Of a stretch of 45,000 nucleotides of DNA, positions 12,183-27,640 are shown piece after piece (within the stretch, counting starts at the first letter, position 1; each line of letters begins with the position of its first letter). The notes below the pieces were generated by a model that was not told the origin of the DNA, did no database searches, and saw nothing but the letters and a program-made list of their open reading frames with translations. Origin of the DNA: Anaeromyces robustus (taxonomy: Eukaryota; Neocallimastigomycota; Neocallimastigomycetes; Neocallimastigales; Neocallimastigaceae); assembly GCA_002104895.1 (NCBI GenBank), contig MCFG01000286.1, forward strand, positions 1 to 45,000, in the 5' to 3' direction. The translations under genes and the position numbers were made by a program.

Positions 12183-14107
12183 TAACTAAAATGCATTTAT
12201 TATATTATACAAATGTAAATATTTTTAATGTTAAGAATGTTTAATGTTCTAATTATATAATCAGTTTAATCTAATAATTATATATGTAGTAATATAAAAT
12301 TATAATTTTAAAACATTTATATTATTATATTTATAATATTATATATATTAATAATGAAATGTATAATAAATATTGTTAAGCAATTATATTAATTATATAT
12401 ATAATATAAATATATAATCAATAAAAATTAATAAAAATTGCAGCTGCAGAACTAATTTTAAGTATTAAAACATAAAGTTTCATAAAATTTTCATCTTCCT
12501 GATACTTTTCATTAATAATTTAACAAAAAAAAAAAAGTTTCGGTGTTTATAATATATTATAATTTAACAAGCACGATTATTTAATAGAAAGTTATATTTA
12601 AGGTTACAAATTATTTAATAAAGCATATGAAATGACCCCTGAAGCATTTAAAAAAGCAATACAATTAAAGTATATATTAAAACTACTACAAAGGTTCATA
12701 GAACTATAAAGTTATATTTTTGCTATTATTATGAAATTTGTAGTCAAAATTTATATTATGACCCAATTTAAAAAGATGTAGAGTCTACTCAATATTGATG
12801 ATGAACATATTAATAAATATACGATTTTAAACAACTGAAATTAGTAAAATACATTAATAATTAAAAGTTTCATAGCTTTAGACAACTTATTGATGTATTC
12901 TACCTATATAATTTATGTGTATGTAGTAACAATTTATTCATATCCAATATCTTATCCATATTGACCAATCATTCAATAATTTTCAACCAATAATATTGCT
13001 TTATTTCCAATTTTCATTTCTTTTATTATTTTGTAGTAATCATTATCCTATCTCTAATACAAAATGGTAATATCTTAATTCTTTATAGGGAAGAAAGTGA
13101 TATTACCTATGTATTTTCAGAATAACTGTCTAAGTTATTTTCCAGTAGATTGTAAATTTAAACACTAAAATTGTTTTATAAAAACACAGTTTTATTATTA
13201 AGTTTAAAATATAAAATTTATTTATTAAAATTTTATTAAATTTATTATTATTTATTAAATAGTAGTTTTATTCTTAACTAAACTATTTTATGTTGATTAT
13301 ATATTTTAATTTAGTAATTTATTCTAATAATTATTAATTTATTATATTTATGACTAAGCTATTATTAAAAATAGTAGTAAAGAATTAATTTACATAAAAA
13401 TATTTACATGTATTTATATTTTTCTTTAAAATTAAACTATTTACAATAATAAATAAAATAATACAAGTATTTATAAAAATATAAATAAAATAATTAAAAA
13501 TTATTGAATAAAATAAGTAAAAATGTATAAAAATAATAATAAAATAAATAATAAAAATAAATAATATTATTAATAAAATTATAAAGATAAACTGTTTATT
13601 TATTTATAAAGTAAATAAAATTAGTTGTTATTTCTAATTTAGAAATGTTTAAGTGTAAAGAATATTTAAAAAGTATTTAGAAGGTATTTTAAAAGTGTTT
13701 TTAGAAACTATTTTCGAGTCATATTATTTAATTAAAATATTTTAGAATCGTTTATTATTTTTATAATATTAATTATAAATTGTTTATAATTTATATAAAT
13801 TTAATATTCAATAATATTTTTAAGAATTGATTTAGTTTAAGATAATAATGATAAAGATATTGTTTTAAAATATAATTTAATAATCTTATTATTTTTTTAT
13901 TAATGTTATTAATTATTTTAAATGATAATTCAATATAATATTAAAATTTATTAATTATTTGAAGTTTAGAAAATAATTATAATTAAAGTAAATTAATAAT
14001 AAATTATAGAGAATAATAATAAATAAAACTAATTAGAATTTTTAAAAGTTAATATTATAATTAAAAGTACTATAAAAATTTCATTATTTATCATCTCTGA
14101 CGCGTCT
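12183..14107. other. Intergenic DNA with a less AT-rich stretch
   Basis: From about 12430 to 13170 the sequence is more complex, with scattered stop-broken fragments such as one reading KAYEMTPEAFKKAIQ (from about 12620). It may be a decayed gene or element, but I cannot name it. From 13170 to the tRNA the DNA is plain AT-rich. Confidence 0.4.
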
Positions 14108-14179
14108 GCCCGCTTGGCTCAGTGGTAGAGCGTCGCTCTCGTAAAGCGAAGATCAGTGGTTCAATCCCGCTAGTGGGCA
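14108..14179 (+). tRNA. trnT-CGU: tRNA-Thr (anticodon CGU)
   Basis: This is a complete 72-nt cloverleaf. The acceptor stem GCCCGCT pairs with AGTGGGC (one G-T pair), with discriminator A. The D stem is GCTC/GAGC around loop AGTGGTA. The anticodon stem is TCGCT/AGCGA with loop CTCGTAA, so the anticodon CGT is at 14140-14142. The T stem is AGTGG/CCGCT (one T-G pair) with loop TTCAATC. The A and B boxes are intact. There is no intron and no encoded CCA, as expected for a nuclear gene. It reads the ACG threonine codon, which should be rare in so AT-rich a genome. Confidence 0.95.
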
Positions 14180-14184
14180 CTTAA

Positions 14185-14188
14185 TTTT
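14185..14188 (+). terminator. Pol III terminator of tRNA-Thr
   Basis: A TTTT run begins 6 nt after the discriminator base. This is the usual distance for RNA polymerase III termination, though four Ts is the minimal length. Confidence 0.5.
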
Positions 14189-14414
14189 ATATATTATGAT
14201 AATAAAATTTTCTACTGTATTATATTTTATTATAAGTTTAATATATTAAATATTTAAAAAAATTAATTTAATACTAAATAAACTTTAAGTTTTCACAGAG
14301 ATTCCTTTAATATTTATTTTTTTTTTTTAAGAAATAAAATGTTTTTAATAATATATTTTATATTTAAAAAATATTTAAAAAATATTTAATAATTATTTTT
14401 ATAAGTTTTAAAAT

Positions 14415-14815
<401 letters not shown>

Positions 14816-15014
14816 TAATAATAATGATAATAAATAGTAAATAATATATACGTAATAAAATATATATATAAAATTATTATTTTTATTAGTATAAATAATA
14901 CTATGTATCTTATTAATATAGGTTCATATTTTTTATTAATAAAAATTTGATAACAATTTCATAGAAATATGTTAATACATAATAAAATAATTCTTCTTTA
15001 TAGTAATGTTTTAT

Positions 15015-15241
15015 AATTAGTTTGAAACTGATTTAATATATTATTCATTATTCATATATAAAAGAAACAATTATTTTAATATTTTATAAACAAATATGGA
15101 AAGAAAGGAAAAAAAAAAAATTTTTTTTTTTTTTTCTTTTTTTTTTTCCTTTCTTTCCATATTTGTTTATAAAATATTAAAATAATTGTTTCTTTTATAT
15201 ATGAATAATGAATAATATATTAAATCAGTTTCAAACTAATT
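15015..15241. repeat. Large near-perfect palindrome, arms about 100 bp
   Basis: The left arm begins AATTAGTTTGAAACTG and the right arm ends CAGTTTCAAACTAATT. The sequence between is self-complementary down to an A-run/T-run centre near 15108-15148. Arms this long and this similar are rare. It may be a fold-back or MITE-like element, or a template-switch product. It contains no gene. Confidence 0.9.
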
Positions 15242-15304
15242 ATTATAATTATAATATAATTATGATAATAGTTAATTAAATAATAAAAATAATATATATA
15301 ATAT

Positions 15305-15358
15305 AAAAAATGTTTCAAATCAAAAAATTTTTAAATTACAATTGTTGAAACATTTTTT
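15305..15358. repeat. 14-bp inverted repeat
   Basis: Arms AAAAAATGTTTCAA and TTGAAACATTTTTT lie 26 bp apart, shortly right of the large palindrome. Confidence 0.7.
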
Positions 15359-15594
15359 TTGTATTATTTATATACTTATTATTATAATTAATTATTCAAT
15401 TATTAATTATTTCTAAATTATTAATTCTATTATATTATTATTATTTCTTATATATATTATATCTTTTACAATCATATAATTTTAATTTATGATTTGATAT
15501 AATAATATTTATTGTAAAAAAAAAAAAATTTATTAAAATCTATCATATAATCTACTGACTGAAAAAAATTTTTAATTGTTATGAATATTAATAG

Positions 15595-15635
15595 TATCCC
15601 TAATAATATCGAAGTTATTGATATTATTAGGGATA
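15595..15635. repeat. 16-bp hairpin, 9-nt loop
   Basis: TATCCCTAATAATATC at 15595-15610 is exactly complementary to 15620-15635. The ATCCCTA word is unusual in this background. Confidence 0.75.
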
Positions 15636-15909
15636 TAATTACTAATATATTAACTGTATGAGAGAGTTAAAATGAATATAACAGAATTAAATTATTATAG
15701 ACTATGGCATTTAATAAAATAATTATAATAAATCAATGAATGTATAAATCTATATCAAAAATTATTAATTATGTTATTAATATTTATAGTTTTGTTATTT
15801 TTTAGGAAAATTATAATTTTATACTTTTATAATTTTTAATATATGGTTGTAAAGTACCCAAAAGTGGAACATCTGAAAAGAAAGTTATATATTACATATA
15901 TACTTCAAT

Positions 15910-16255
15910 TTCTCCCAAATCATAATTATTAATCTTTCTTTTTTCTATTTATATTTAGAATGAAATAATATGTCTTATTATTCTTTTTTCAATTTGTTAA
16001 AATAAAGATTTACAATACCTGAAGAATTACTGTAATTAAGAATTGCTATATATTTCCCCAAACCATAATCATTAACTTTTCTTTATTTAGAAGAAAATAA
16101 TATATTTTATTTCATTTTAATATATGGAAATAAATATTTACACTACCTAAAGAATTACTGTAAATCCCAAAAATCATAATTATTAACTTTTTTTTTTTTT
16201 TTTTCTAACTTGGAAGGAAATAATATGAAATAGGATTATACCATTTCAATTTACT
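15910..16255. repeat. Three-copy diverged tandem repeat
   Basis: Units start with CCCAAA..CATAATTATTAA near 15914, 16056 and 16166. The first two end in ACCTGAAGAATTACTGTAA or a close variant. Spacing is 142 and 110 bp. The CCCAAA words stand out in the AT background. Confidence 0.65.
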
Positions 16256-17050
16256 AACTTATAACCATTAATAAAATAATATTATTATTTAATTAACGAC
16301 TAGAAGTCAATAATTAACTAAACGTATTAAAATTATTAAAAAATTATAATTGTAAATTGATTTTATAATCAAATTAAGTTTTAAAAGCCAATTAAACGTA
16401 TTTATATATTCATAGTTATTGTACTATTTAAAGATGATATCTATAAAAATTTATTACTTTATATAATTTATTTTTATTTATTTATTTATTATTATTTTTT
16501 TTTTCTATTTTTTTTTTTTTTTTTCTATTTTTTTTTTTTTTTTTCTATTTTTTTTTTTTTTTTTTTTTTTCTATTTTTTTTTCTCTTTTTTGTAATAATT
16601 TAAATATTTATTTATTAATTTTTATTTTTTTTAATATTTTAATATAATAGAGTAATAAATATTTTTCTTATTCCTGTATTATATTAAAATAATCTTGATT
16701 TGTTAATAATAATTTCTTTTTATATATTTTAATATTTTAATATTTTAATATTTTAAATAAGAATGTTAAATAAATAATAAAAAAACTTTTTTCTAATTTA
16801 GAAATTTATATTATTATTTTAAATTGCTCCTTTTATTATCCTATATATTAACAATTAATTAATAATAATATATTACTATTAATTATTTATGATTATTATT
16901 CTATCATATATACATCAATTAAAAAATTTTTTATTGTTATTATTATTTTTTAATTTCTATTGCTAAAATATTTTTATTTTTTCATAATAATTTGGTATTC
17001 AGAATTAATTATTATTATATATTATTATTAATTATAAATTTTTTTTTTAT
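16256..17050. other. AT-rich intergenic DNA
   Basis: T tracts and unphased AT sequence fill the stretch before the minus-strand gene. No gene or RNA is recognised. Confidence 0.7.
16500..16590. repeat. CTA-punctuated poly(T) tandem repeat
   Basis: A TTTTCTATTTT unit recurs about every 22-25 bp in a T tract. Confidence 0.75.
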
Positions 17051-17191
17051 AAAAATGAATATATATAATATTTAAATAATAATATTAAAATAAATACACA
17101 TTAAAAATAAAAATATTTATATTAATGTGTATATATAATATCTTTTTATATTCATTTTTTTTTAGTTATTCTTAAAACATATACACATTAA
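17051..17191. repeat. Nested inverted repeats downstream of paralogue A
   Basis: AAAAATGAATATA (17051-17063) pairs with 17147-17159. Inside it TACACATTAA (17095-17104) pairs with 17122-17131, and a third copy of TACACATTAA is at 17182-17191. It lies about 160-300 bp past the stop of the minus-strand gene, within its likely 3' flank. Confidence 0.6.
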
Positions 17192-17354
17192 TATTAATAT
17201 TTTTTTTTAAAAATTTTTTTAAAAAATGTAAATAATATTAATGGGTATTTATTTTAAATTTGTCTATATATAATATTAATAATTCTATATAAATAAGAAT
17301 AATTATTTTAAAAACAAAATAAACTTAATACATAAAAGAAATATAAATTTAAAC

Positions 17355-18629
17355 TTAGTATTCTTTCATGTATTCTTTATTTTGATTTAGGAAACCAAAT
17401 TGTTGTTGTTGTGGATATACATTATATTCCGTATAAGTTTTAGCACTATCTGGTGATTCATATGCTGATGGTGGAGTCTTAATATTTGTATAATTCTTAA
17501 TTATACTCTTTTTAACTGGTGATTTAATAATATCACTATCAATAGTTGGATAATTGTATGGAGAAACTGAATACATATTTAATTGACTTACTTGGTTTTT
17601 ACCTGAGGATGGACCAAGACTAGTATTACTAGTATTATTGTTAGTAACATTACTCATGTCAACAGTAGTAGAGTAATTATTAGAATAATTGTTACGAGAT
17701 ACGTAACCATTAGTACTCTTAGTAGCAAAGTTGTAACTATCAGCACCTGCACCATAAGTATAAGTTCTAGAATTATCACTAGAATGAATAGAACTAGTAT
17801 TAACACCATATTTAAAGATAAGAGCATCAGCAGCTAAAATTAATACAAAGGAACACTTTAAACAATGTAATGGTGTAACAAGTTTACCAGAAATTAAATC
17901 TTTAGTACTTTCAGTGTTGGTAATAATATTTAAAATAGAAAGGAGTGTACTAACAATATCAACACAAAGTAAAATAGTGTAACTTGAGTGTTTAATATAG
18001 TCATTAATATTGGAAGTTTTAATGGCCATTTTACTGTTGTTTTTTCTGACAAAGTAAAGAATACAGAAAGTACAAAGAATATCAGCTAAAGCCATAACAG
18101 CAAAAGCATAACCATGTAAAGAATGAATAGTAGAATCTTGTAAGTAACCTCTAGTCATACGATTCCATCCAATTAAGAATCTGAAAAGAGCGAATGGAAC
18201 AGTAAGACCAATAATTATATATCTCATCCATAAAGCTAATTTTCCTTTTGCGAATGCTTTCATTTTAATTAAATTTAAATATGGAATAGCGTATTCACAT
18301 GGAGCCCAAAAAATTTCATTAATAAGGAATGGAACTATATAACCATATTCTTTTGTTTTATTACTTTCAGTACAAATAACAGCTACAGTCATATTTTCAA
18401 CAACAGCACCACATAAACCTGCTAAAGAAGCATAAAATAATACTTTCCAATATCTTCCTTTACCAACATTATAATACATAAGTGCTACAATAATGAATTG
18501 AATAACAAATGTATAACAGAAGGAATCTTGGAATTGTCCAAAGAAACCTTCATAAAAATGTTGAATATTTTTACCATCACAAGTTGAAGTATCTGGATGG
18601 AATCTATCTAATTTAATTGTTTCAGACAT
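17355..18629 (-). CDS. Seven-transmembrane protein of unknown family (paralogue A)
   Basis: This 424-residue protein has about seven hydrophobic segments, near residues 36-53, 61-86, 97-118, 134-154, 171-194, 212-236 and 256-273. It has a short polar N-terminus and a polar Asn/Ser/Tyr-rich tail of about 150 residues. I do not recognise a named family. Receptor-like topology (outside N-terminus, 7TM, cytosolic tail) is inferred. Cys17 and Cys86 match Cys28 and Cys97 of the paralogue at 37428-38792 and could form an external disulphide. Shared blocks include YTFVIQFII, PYLNLIKMKAF, SLHGYAFAVMA, YIKHSSYTIL and LILAADALIFKYGVN. The tail keeps a NIKTPPSAYES segment near 382-392. The ATG directly follows an A-rich leader and no upstream in-frame alternative is apparent. 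It has no intron and no close neighbour. Alternatives are a transporter or a membrane scaffold. Confidence 0.9.
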   Translation of the reverse strand: MSETIKLDRFHPDTSTCDGKNIQHFYEGFFGQFQDSFCYTFVIQFIIVALMYYNVGKGRYWKVLFYASLAGLCGAVVENMTVAVICTESNKTKEYGYIVPFLINEIFWAPCEYAIPYLNLIKMKAFAKGKLALWMRYIIIGLTVPFALFRFLIGWNRMTRGYLQDSTIHSLHGYAFAVMALADILCTFCILYFVRKNNSKMAIKTSNINDYIKHSSYTILLCVDIVSTLLSILNIITNTESTKDLISGKLVTPLHCLKCSFVLILAADALIFKYGVNTSSIHSSDNSRTYTYGAGADSYNFATKSTNGYVSRNNYSNNYSTTVDMSNVTNNNTSNTSLGPSSGKNQVSQLNMYSVSPYNYPTIDSDIIKSPVKKSIIKNYTNIKTPPSAYESPDSAKTYTEYNVYPQQQQFGFLNQNKEYMKEY

Positions 18630-20382
<1,753 letters not shown>

Positions 20383-23300
20383 ATACCTAACGTGATAGCT
20401 AAAATCAATCAATAAATAAATATATTTACAATATAATGGTAAAAAAATAATTAATATTTCGTATCTTTGCTTTTCATGTTTTTTTTTTTATTTTATTTAA
20501 AATAGAATTTTTAAGATAATCTGACCAGAATTCTATATTTAACAAAAAGTAATTAATATCTTAATTAACATATCCATTAATAAAAAGTATATTCACAAAA
20601 AATTAATAGAAACTATGGAATAGCATTCATATAAAATTAAAAATTAATTAAAAAATTATTTTGACATAAAATATTAATAAAATTAGTTATTAGGGTATAT
20701 TTATATAAATAGTTATTAAACTTTTATTATTATTATTCCAAGAGATTACGAAATCATGAACATATAAAAAGAATAAGAAATATATAATTAAAGAACATTT
20801 GATGAAAAATTTAATAAATAGAAAAATTATTAATATATTATTATATTATTTATAATTAGTATTATATTATTATAAACAATTTTAAAGAATAATATTAAAT
20901 AAAATTAATTAATAAGTTTATTAATAAATAAAATTTAAAAATTATTATTATTATTTTTTAATATGAGAATGATATTATTAAAAATGAAGTAACAAATAAT
21001 ACGATAATTTATAAAAAAAAAATAAAAGACTATTGATAATAAAAAATTATATTTTTAATATAAATATAAATATATTCTTTTGTTCATTTTTTAATCTATA
21101 CCAATTAAAATTATAATGGGTTATATAAACTAAAACTAAAATTATCTATAAATAATAATCACCTTATCTTTTTTAAATAATTTTTTTTTTTAAAATACTA
21201 TTAAAAAATTTCATTAATATTTATCATGTCTTTTAATTATAAATATAAAAAAGGTATTAAAAAATTATAACAAAACAGAATAATAATAAAATTATTATAC
21301 TTGTAATTAATTATATTAATATTATTTAATAATTATTTTAATTTTTTATACACAATAATTATAAATAATATTAATATAATTAATTATATCTTTATTATCG
21401 AATAAATAAAAAAAAAAGCATTTTTTAAATAATACTAATATTTTTTATTATATCAAAATTATCTAATATATTTAATAGTATTTATTAAGTACAAAATATT
21501 AATATTAAATTTTATATATTTTATATTTTGTATTTTTGTATTCAAAGATAATTTATAATTTATATTTTATTTTTAATTTCTTTCATAAAATAATCGGAAT
21601 TAAAACTTTCCTTCCATATAAAAGATAATAATAAAAAATTATATGTTTAAAATATTGTATATATTAAAATAATTATATTATTATTTTAAATTGAATTCCA
21701 TATACTAATAAGATTAAGGGTTTAAATATTAATTCAAAAATTAACCAAAAAAGGTTATAATTAAATTATTTTATAACTAAATTATAGTTAAATGTTACAC
21801 AATAAACAAAAAAGAAATTAACTAAATATATAAATATATTAGTATATTAATATAGTATTATTAATATATGCCTAGCCAAATATAAATAATATTAAAAGTA
21901 TATATATTGTTCACATGTATATAATGTTCCACATTATATTGGTGTTACACATTAGAATTTTTTTTATATTTTTTTTAACTTTATCTTTTTTTTTTTAAAT
22001 AATAGTACTTAGAATATTCGAATTAATATATTATTTAAAATTTAATTATTTAATATAATAATAATTTTAATAATAAACATTAATAATATAAAAAAAATAA
22101 TAAGTAAAATTTAAACTATTGTTTTAATATAAATAAAACTAATATATATATATATATATTTTTTTTTCAATAATTATTGTTTAAATAGTATTTATTAATA
22201 TATATTTTAAATTTTAAATTTTAAATTTTAATTATTAATAAAAATATAAAAATTAAAAATTTAAATAATTATTATTATTATTTTGATTATGAAGAAAGTA
22301 TAAATTAATATAAATATATATATTAATTAATTATTATATTTTCTTTTTAATAAATATTTTGAACCTTTAATATATTTCCATTATAATTATAAAACATTTT
22401 CTTTCCCTGGTATATACATACATTTTAAATTTTAATTATATAAATATATAAAGACTAATTATTAATTATATTATATATAATATGAATTTTAATTAAAATA
22501 TTATAGAAGATTAAGTTTTTCTTAATATGGTATATTATTATGTAAGTTTGATAAAACATATATTAGAGCAGTATAAATACAATTAAATGAAAATATGTAT
22601 AGGTATTAAATTAATATTGTTAAAATTTATTTGTATAACTTTTTTTTAAACAATATATATAATTTAAATTTATATATGGAGTATATATTGTAGAAATTTT
22701 TATAGTAAACTATTTAACTTTCAAAATTAAATGCTGAAAAAGGTAAACAGTTTCATGTTTTTCTTAATTATTATAAAACAAAAAATTAAAAAAAAAATAT
22801 ACATAGAAAAAATAATAATAATAAAGTTTTACTGACAAATTTAATCATTATTAATAATTTATAATCTTGTTATTATTAATTATTTTCTTGGTTTTCTTTT
22901 CTTTTTTTTTTTTTTTCTTTTTCTTTTTTTTTTTTTTTTTTCTTTTTCTTTTTCTTTCATTATTAATTTATTAACAGGTTTTATAATAAATATTAAATAA
23001 AGTTTATTAAACATATTGATATATAATTAGAATGATAGTTTAGTTTTAATAGTATGTACTCATAAAATCAAAAAAAAATTTTTTTTTTAAAAACTACTGA
23101 AAAAGAAGACAGGTTTTATTAAAAGTTTTAAATTATTAATTAAATACTTATATTAATTAAAAATTTTCTTTTCCTTTTAATATTAAATATATAGAAAATA
23201 TATAAAAATGAATTTTATATTAATTAAAAAATATTAAAGGAGAAAAGATATAATAAATATTTGTTACTATTATTAGTAACTTCTGGAGTATTTTATATAT

Positions 23301-23482
23301 AATAAAATAATAGAATTAAGGTTTTTAGAATTTTAAATAATTATAATTAAACAAAAAAAAATTAAAAACATTCTAAAGTTCTTTTTATTTTATTTTTTTT
23401 TTTCTTTTTCTTTTTTCTTTTTTTTTTTTTTTTATTATATATTATAATTCGATCTATGTTCTTACCCAATAGTAATAAACAA
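20383..23482. other. AT-rich intergenic DNA
   Basis: Apart from the inverted repeat at 21304-21386, a TTTTAAA run near 22205 and T/C tracts near 22895-22958, I see nothing. There is no ORF with coding character. Confidence 0.7.
21304..21386. repeat. 25-bp perfect inverted repeat
   Basis: Arms 21304-21328 and 21362-21386 are exact reverse complements built on TAATTAATTATATTAATATT. Imperfect pairing continues inward. Confidence 0.75.
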
Positions 23483-23665
23483 ATAAATATTTATTATTTA
23501 TTTATTTAATTGTTTATTTAATTATTTTATTTATTTATTTAATTGTTTATTTAATGATTTTATTTATTTATTTATTTGTTTATTTAATTATTTTATTTAT
23601 TTATTTATTTGTTTATTTAATTATTTTATTTATTTATTTGTTTATTTAATTATTTTGTTTATTAA
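23483..23665. repeat. (TTTA)n-based tandem repeat
   Basis: Runs of TTTA are punctuated by TTTG and TTAATTATT every 30-40 bp, giving about five higher-order copies. Confidence 0.8.
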
Positions 23666-23792
23666 ATTATTTAAGATTATACACGATACAAAAACGTAAT
23701 TGAAAATGAAAATTAACATATTAAAAAGAAAATAATATAAATATAATATAAATATTCTATTAATATATATTATTATATATTATAAATTAAAT

Positions 23793-24045
23793 TAGAATAT
23801 AAAATAAACAATATAATTATATTATGTATATTACAATTATAATTATTTTTTGTATTTTGTATTAATTTAATTTGGATAAGTATTTATATTAGAATATAAT
23901 TTAAAATAATTATATATACATATTGGAATACAAAATAAACAATATAATTATATTATGTATATTACAATTATAATTATTTTTTGTATTTTATATTCTTTTT
24001 TAATTTGGATAAATATTTATATTGAAATACAATTTAAAATGATTA
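23793..24045. repeat. Two-copy direct duplication, about 131 bp period
   Basis: AAAATAAACAATATAATTAT starts both copies (23801 and 23932). Both continue through ATTATGTATATTACAATTAT and end with TTTGGATAA.TATTTATATT. The match is close, so the duplication is fairly recent. Confidence 0.8.
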
Positions 24046-24984
24046 TAATCGAAATATATATAATATCAATTATAAATATATTATTTTATAAATTCTTTTC
24101 TATTATGTAATTAATTATAATAATATTTTTTTAAAACAAAACAAAGGATACAAATTTGTTATATAATCTAAAATGATATTGAAATAAAATTGTTTTTTCT
24201 GTTTTTTTTTTTTTTTTTTATTAATTTTTTTAAATGTATATTGTACATGTTTTTTTTTTTTCTTTTTCTTTTTGTTTTATCATTTAATTATTATATAATT
24301 GTATATTTTCTAATATAAAAATTATTATTATTTAAAGTATTGAACATTTTTTTAAATATTAAATTTTATTATATATATATTTTTATTTTTGTTTCTTTAT
24401 TATGTTTAGTATTATGAAATATTAATATTTTTTTTATATTATTAATTTTATTATATTTAATAATTAATAATTATTTAATAGTAATAGCTTTATTATTAAA
24501 ATTATTATCCATTATTATTTATTTATATATTAATTATAGATAATTATTAATATTAAATTATTTTATATTAACAATTAATATAAAATAATTTAATATTATT
24601 ATTAATATAATATTTTAATTGAAATTATAAGTTTTTCTCTACATATTTTTTATTTACATTTCATTTTCTATATTTCAATAATAATAATAATAATAATTAA
24701 TTAATATTGTTCTATTAATATCTCTATCCACTTTTTTTATATATTTTAAAAAAAATACTATTATTAAAAAAATTTATATATTGTATTATATGAATTATGT
24801 TGAACATTTTTGATACAGAATTTATTCTTAAAACAGGTAGTACAATTTAAATTTGTCTATTAATATTCAATTTTTTTTTTTTTTTTAATTTTAATGTATT
24901 ACAAATTTATAATTGTTTTAAATTGACAATAATAGTAATAATTAGAATAAATAATATAAAAATCTTTTAAAAATTATTTTCGTT
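24046..24984. other. AT-rich intergenic DNA
   Basis: It contains the hairpin at 24549-24597 and T tracts. No gene is visible. Confidence 0.7.
24549..24597. repeat. Perfect 23-bp hairpin, 3-nt loop
   Basis: Arms 24549-24571 and 24575-24597 (core TTAAATTATTTTATATTAA) are exact complements around CAA. Confidence 0.8.
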
Positions 24985-25068
24985 AGGGTAGTACATAGAG
25001 TAATATACATAATTTTTAATATATTATATATTATATATTATATATTATATATATATTTTTATTTTATG

Positions 25069-25099
<31 letters not shown>

Positions 25100-25180
25100 T
25101 TTAATTAATTTTTTTATTATTAATAAATTGTTAATTTTTTTTTTTATTTTTATGAATTATAAAAATTATTGTTTTAAACT

Positions 25181-25219
<39 letters not shown>

Positions 25220-25520
25220 AATTATTAAAATTATTGTTTTAATCTAATAAGGAAAAAATTCTGAATACATAGAGTAATATACATAATTTTAATATATTAT
25301 ATGTATATTTATTAGTTAATGTGTTTTTTTTTTTTTATTTTTATGAATTATTAAAATCATTGTTTTAAACTAATTTTTTTTTATTTTTATGAATTATTAT
25401 AATCATTGGTTTAAACTTATTTTTTTTTATTTTTATGAATTATTAAAATCATTAAACTAATTTTTTTTTTTTTGAATTATTAAAATTATTGTTTTAATCT
25501 AATTAAGGAAAAAATTCTGA
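24985..25520. repeat. T-tract tandem repeat with GAATTATTAAAATTATTG units
   Basis: A unit of poly(T), ATGAATTATTAAAATCATTG and TTTAAACTAA recurs about six times between 25130 and 25500. CATAGAGTAATATACATAAT occurs at 24996 and again at 25269, and AAGGAAAAAATTCTGAATA at 25249 and 25505. Confidence 0.7.
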
Positions 25521-27640
25521 ATATTGAATTACATAATTAACATCATACACATATATATATATATATAATTAATAAATAATGACAATAGGCAATAAAAATA
25601 ATTAACAATAAAGAGAAATATATTAGATTAACAGTCATTTCAATTAATTAACGTTTGTTTTTTATTTTTCTAATATTATTAATAAATAATATTAATACTC
25701 TATTTAATAATAAGTATTTTTCATTGTTATTCCTATGTGTATAATAAAAACAATAATTGTAGAATAAACGAATAAATTGCTTATCTTTTTTTTTTTTTTT
25801 TTTTTTTAATATTTTACAATGTATAATATTATCCAATTTATAGATCAATAATATTAATTTTTCAAATAGTAATATCTGGTTTATTCATATGATATTATCA
25901 AAACTTCTATAATTCTTTTTAATATTAAATTATCCCTTTTTTTAAAAAAAGATTTATCTTGTACTGATTTATTTTATTTGTTTCAAATAGTTTTATTTAA
26001 GATAATTGGAGTGATTAATATTTAATAATATTTAATTGTATTAATTAATGTATAAAAATACTAATTTTTTTTCTAATAAATAAATATAAACAAAGGAAGA
26101 ATTATCATATGTTTTTAATTATAATATTACAATAATATAATAATATTAAAAAAAAAAAAAAAACTTTTTTATATATGTTAAATTTAAAAATAAAATATAA
26201 ATACTTTTTTCTTTTTTATTAAAAAAAAAAAAGAAATTAATAATGTTATTTAATTATTATTATTTGATATCTAAAATATATAATAATAGTAATAAAGAAA
26301 GTACTAATTGTATAGTAAATAATAAATTTATATTAATTATTTATTTTTATTATTATCATTTTATAATTCATATCATATTTATGTATTTTATATTAAATTT
26401 TTAAAAATTAATTTCTTTGTATATCATATTTTTAATATATATCATGCTTATTAATTTATTTAATTGTACTAAATTAATAATATAATTAATTATAATTATT
26501 ATAATAATTATGGTCCATTTTAATAATTAATTAGCTGTTATTAATTATTTAAAGTCCATATATAATTATATAATTATTATATAAAAATTATATTTTCTTA
26601 AATAACATTTATATATTTATATTATTTATATTTTTCATTAATATTTAGTGGTAAATCAATAATGAAAAATTTTTTTTAAAAAAAAAAAAATTATATTAAA
26701 TACACAATATAGAAATAAAACATTAATTTATTTATTAATACTTTATGATCATGGTACTATATAATTATATTGAATAGTAGCTAATTTATAGATACTTAAT
26801 AATTGTATTATAATCATATATTATACATTAATATTTAGTGATTATATTATTATGTTTTATAGTATATTTATTAATACATAATGATTATAATATATTTTTA
26901 TGATTATATTGAGTAATTAATTATTTATAGACTTTTTTATTACTATTAATTATTGTTATTTTTTTTTAATATTTTTAATATTTTTTTCATATCAATAAAT
27001 GATAAAAAGATATTGTAATAAAGATATTGAAATAAAATATTAATTATGAATATTTATTATATTAATATAACAAAATAACCAATAAAAATAATTAAGTATT
27101 ATTGTCAGTTTGTATGTATAAAACATACAAATTAATATTAATTACTATTTTATTGTTATTTTATTTAATATATTAATTTATTTAATGATTATATTAATAT
27201 TTATTTTATCTATTAATGAATATTTTAAAAAAAGAAAAAAAAAAAATTAATACAGAAATTTTAATTATTTTATTTTTTAATGATTGCATTATTATAATAT
27301 ATTGTATATTAATACTCGATGATAATAATGTTTAATAACTGTAATATTTAATAATTACAATAATTACTTTATATACAATAAAGGTAGACAAATGATAAAG
27401 AAAAATAATATTAATTATATATGAATTATAATTATAATTTATAATGAATAAATTATTTTTTTTAAACATTATTTCAATAATATTTTTTTGTTTTAATGAA
27501 TGTTTGAAAGGTTCAACAATAAAAAACGTTATAAATAAAGCATTAAATTATTTACAAATGTTATTAATATTTAATGATTAAAATTTTTAATGGAATTAAT
27601 TCAATTACAGATTAATAATAATATAATATTACTTATATTT
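25521..27640. other. AT-rich intergenic DNA
   Basis: No gene is visible. A minus ORF at 25648-25848 is a low-complexity Lys/Asn/Tyr frame containing a poly(A) tract. There is a 9-bp dyad TTTGTATGT/ACATACAAA near 27109-27131. Confidence 0.65.
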
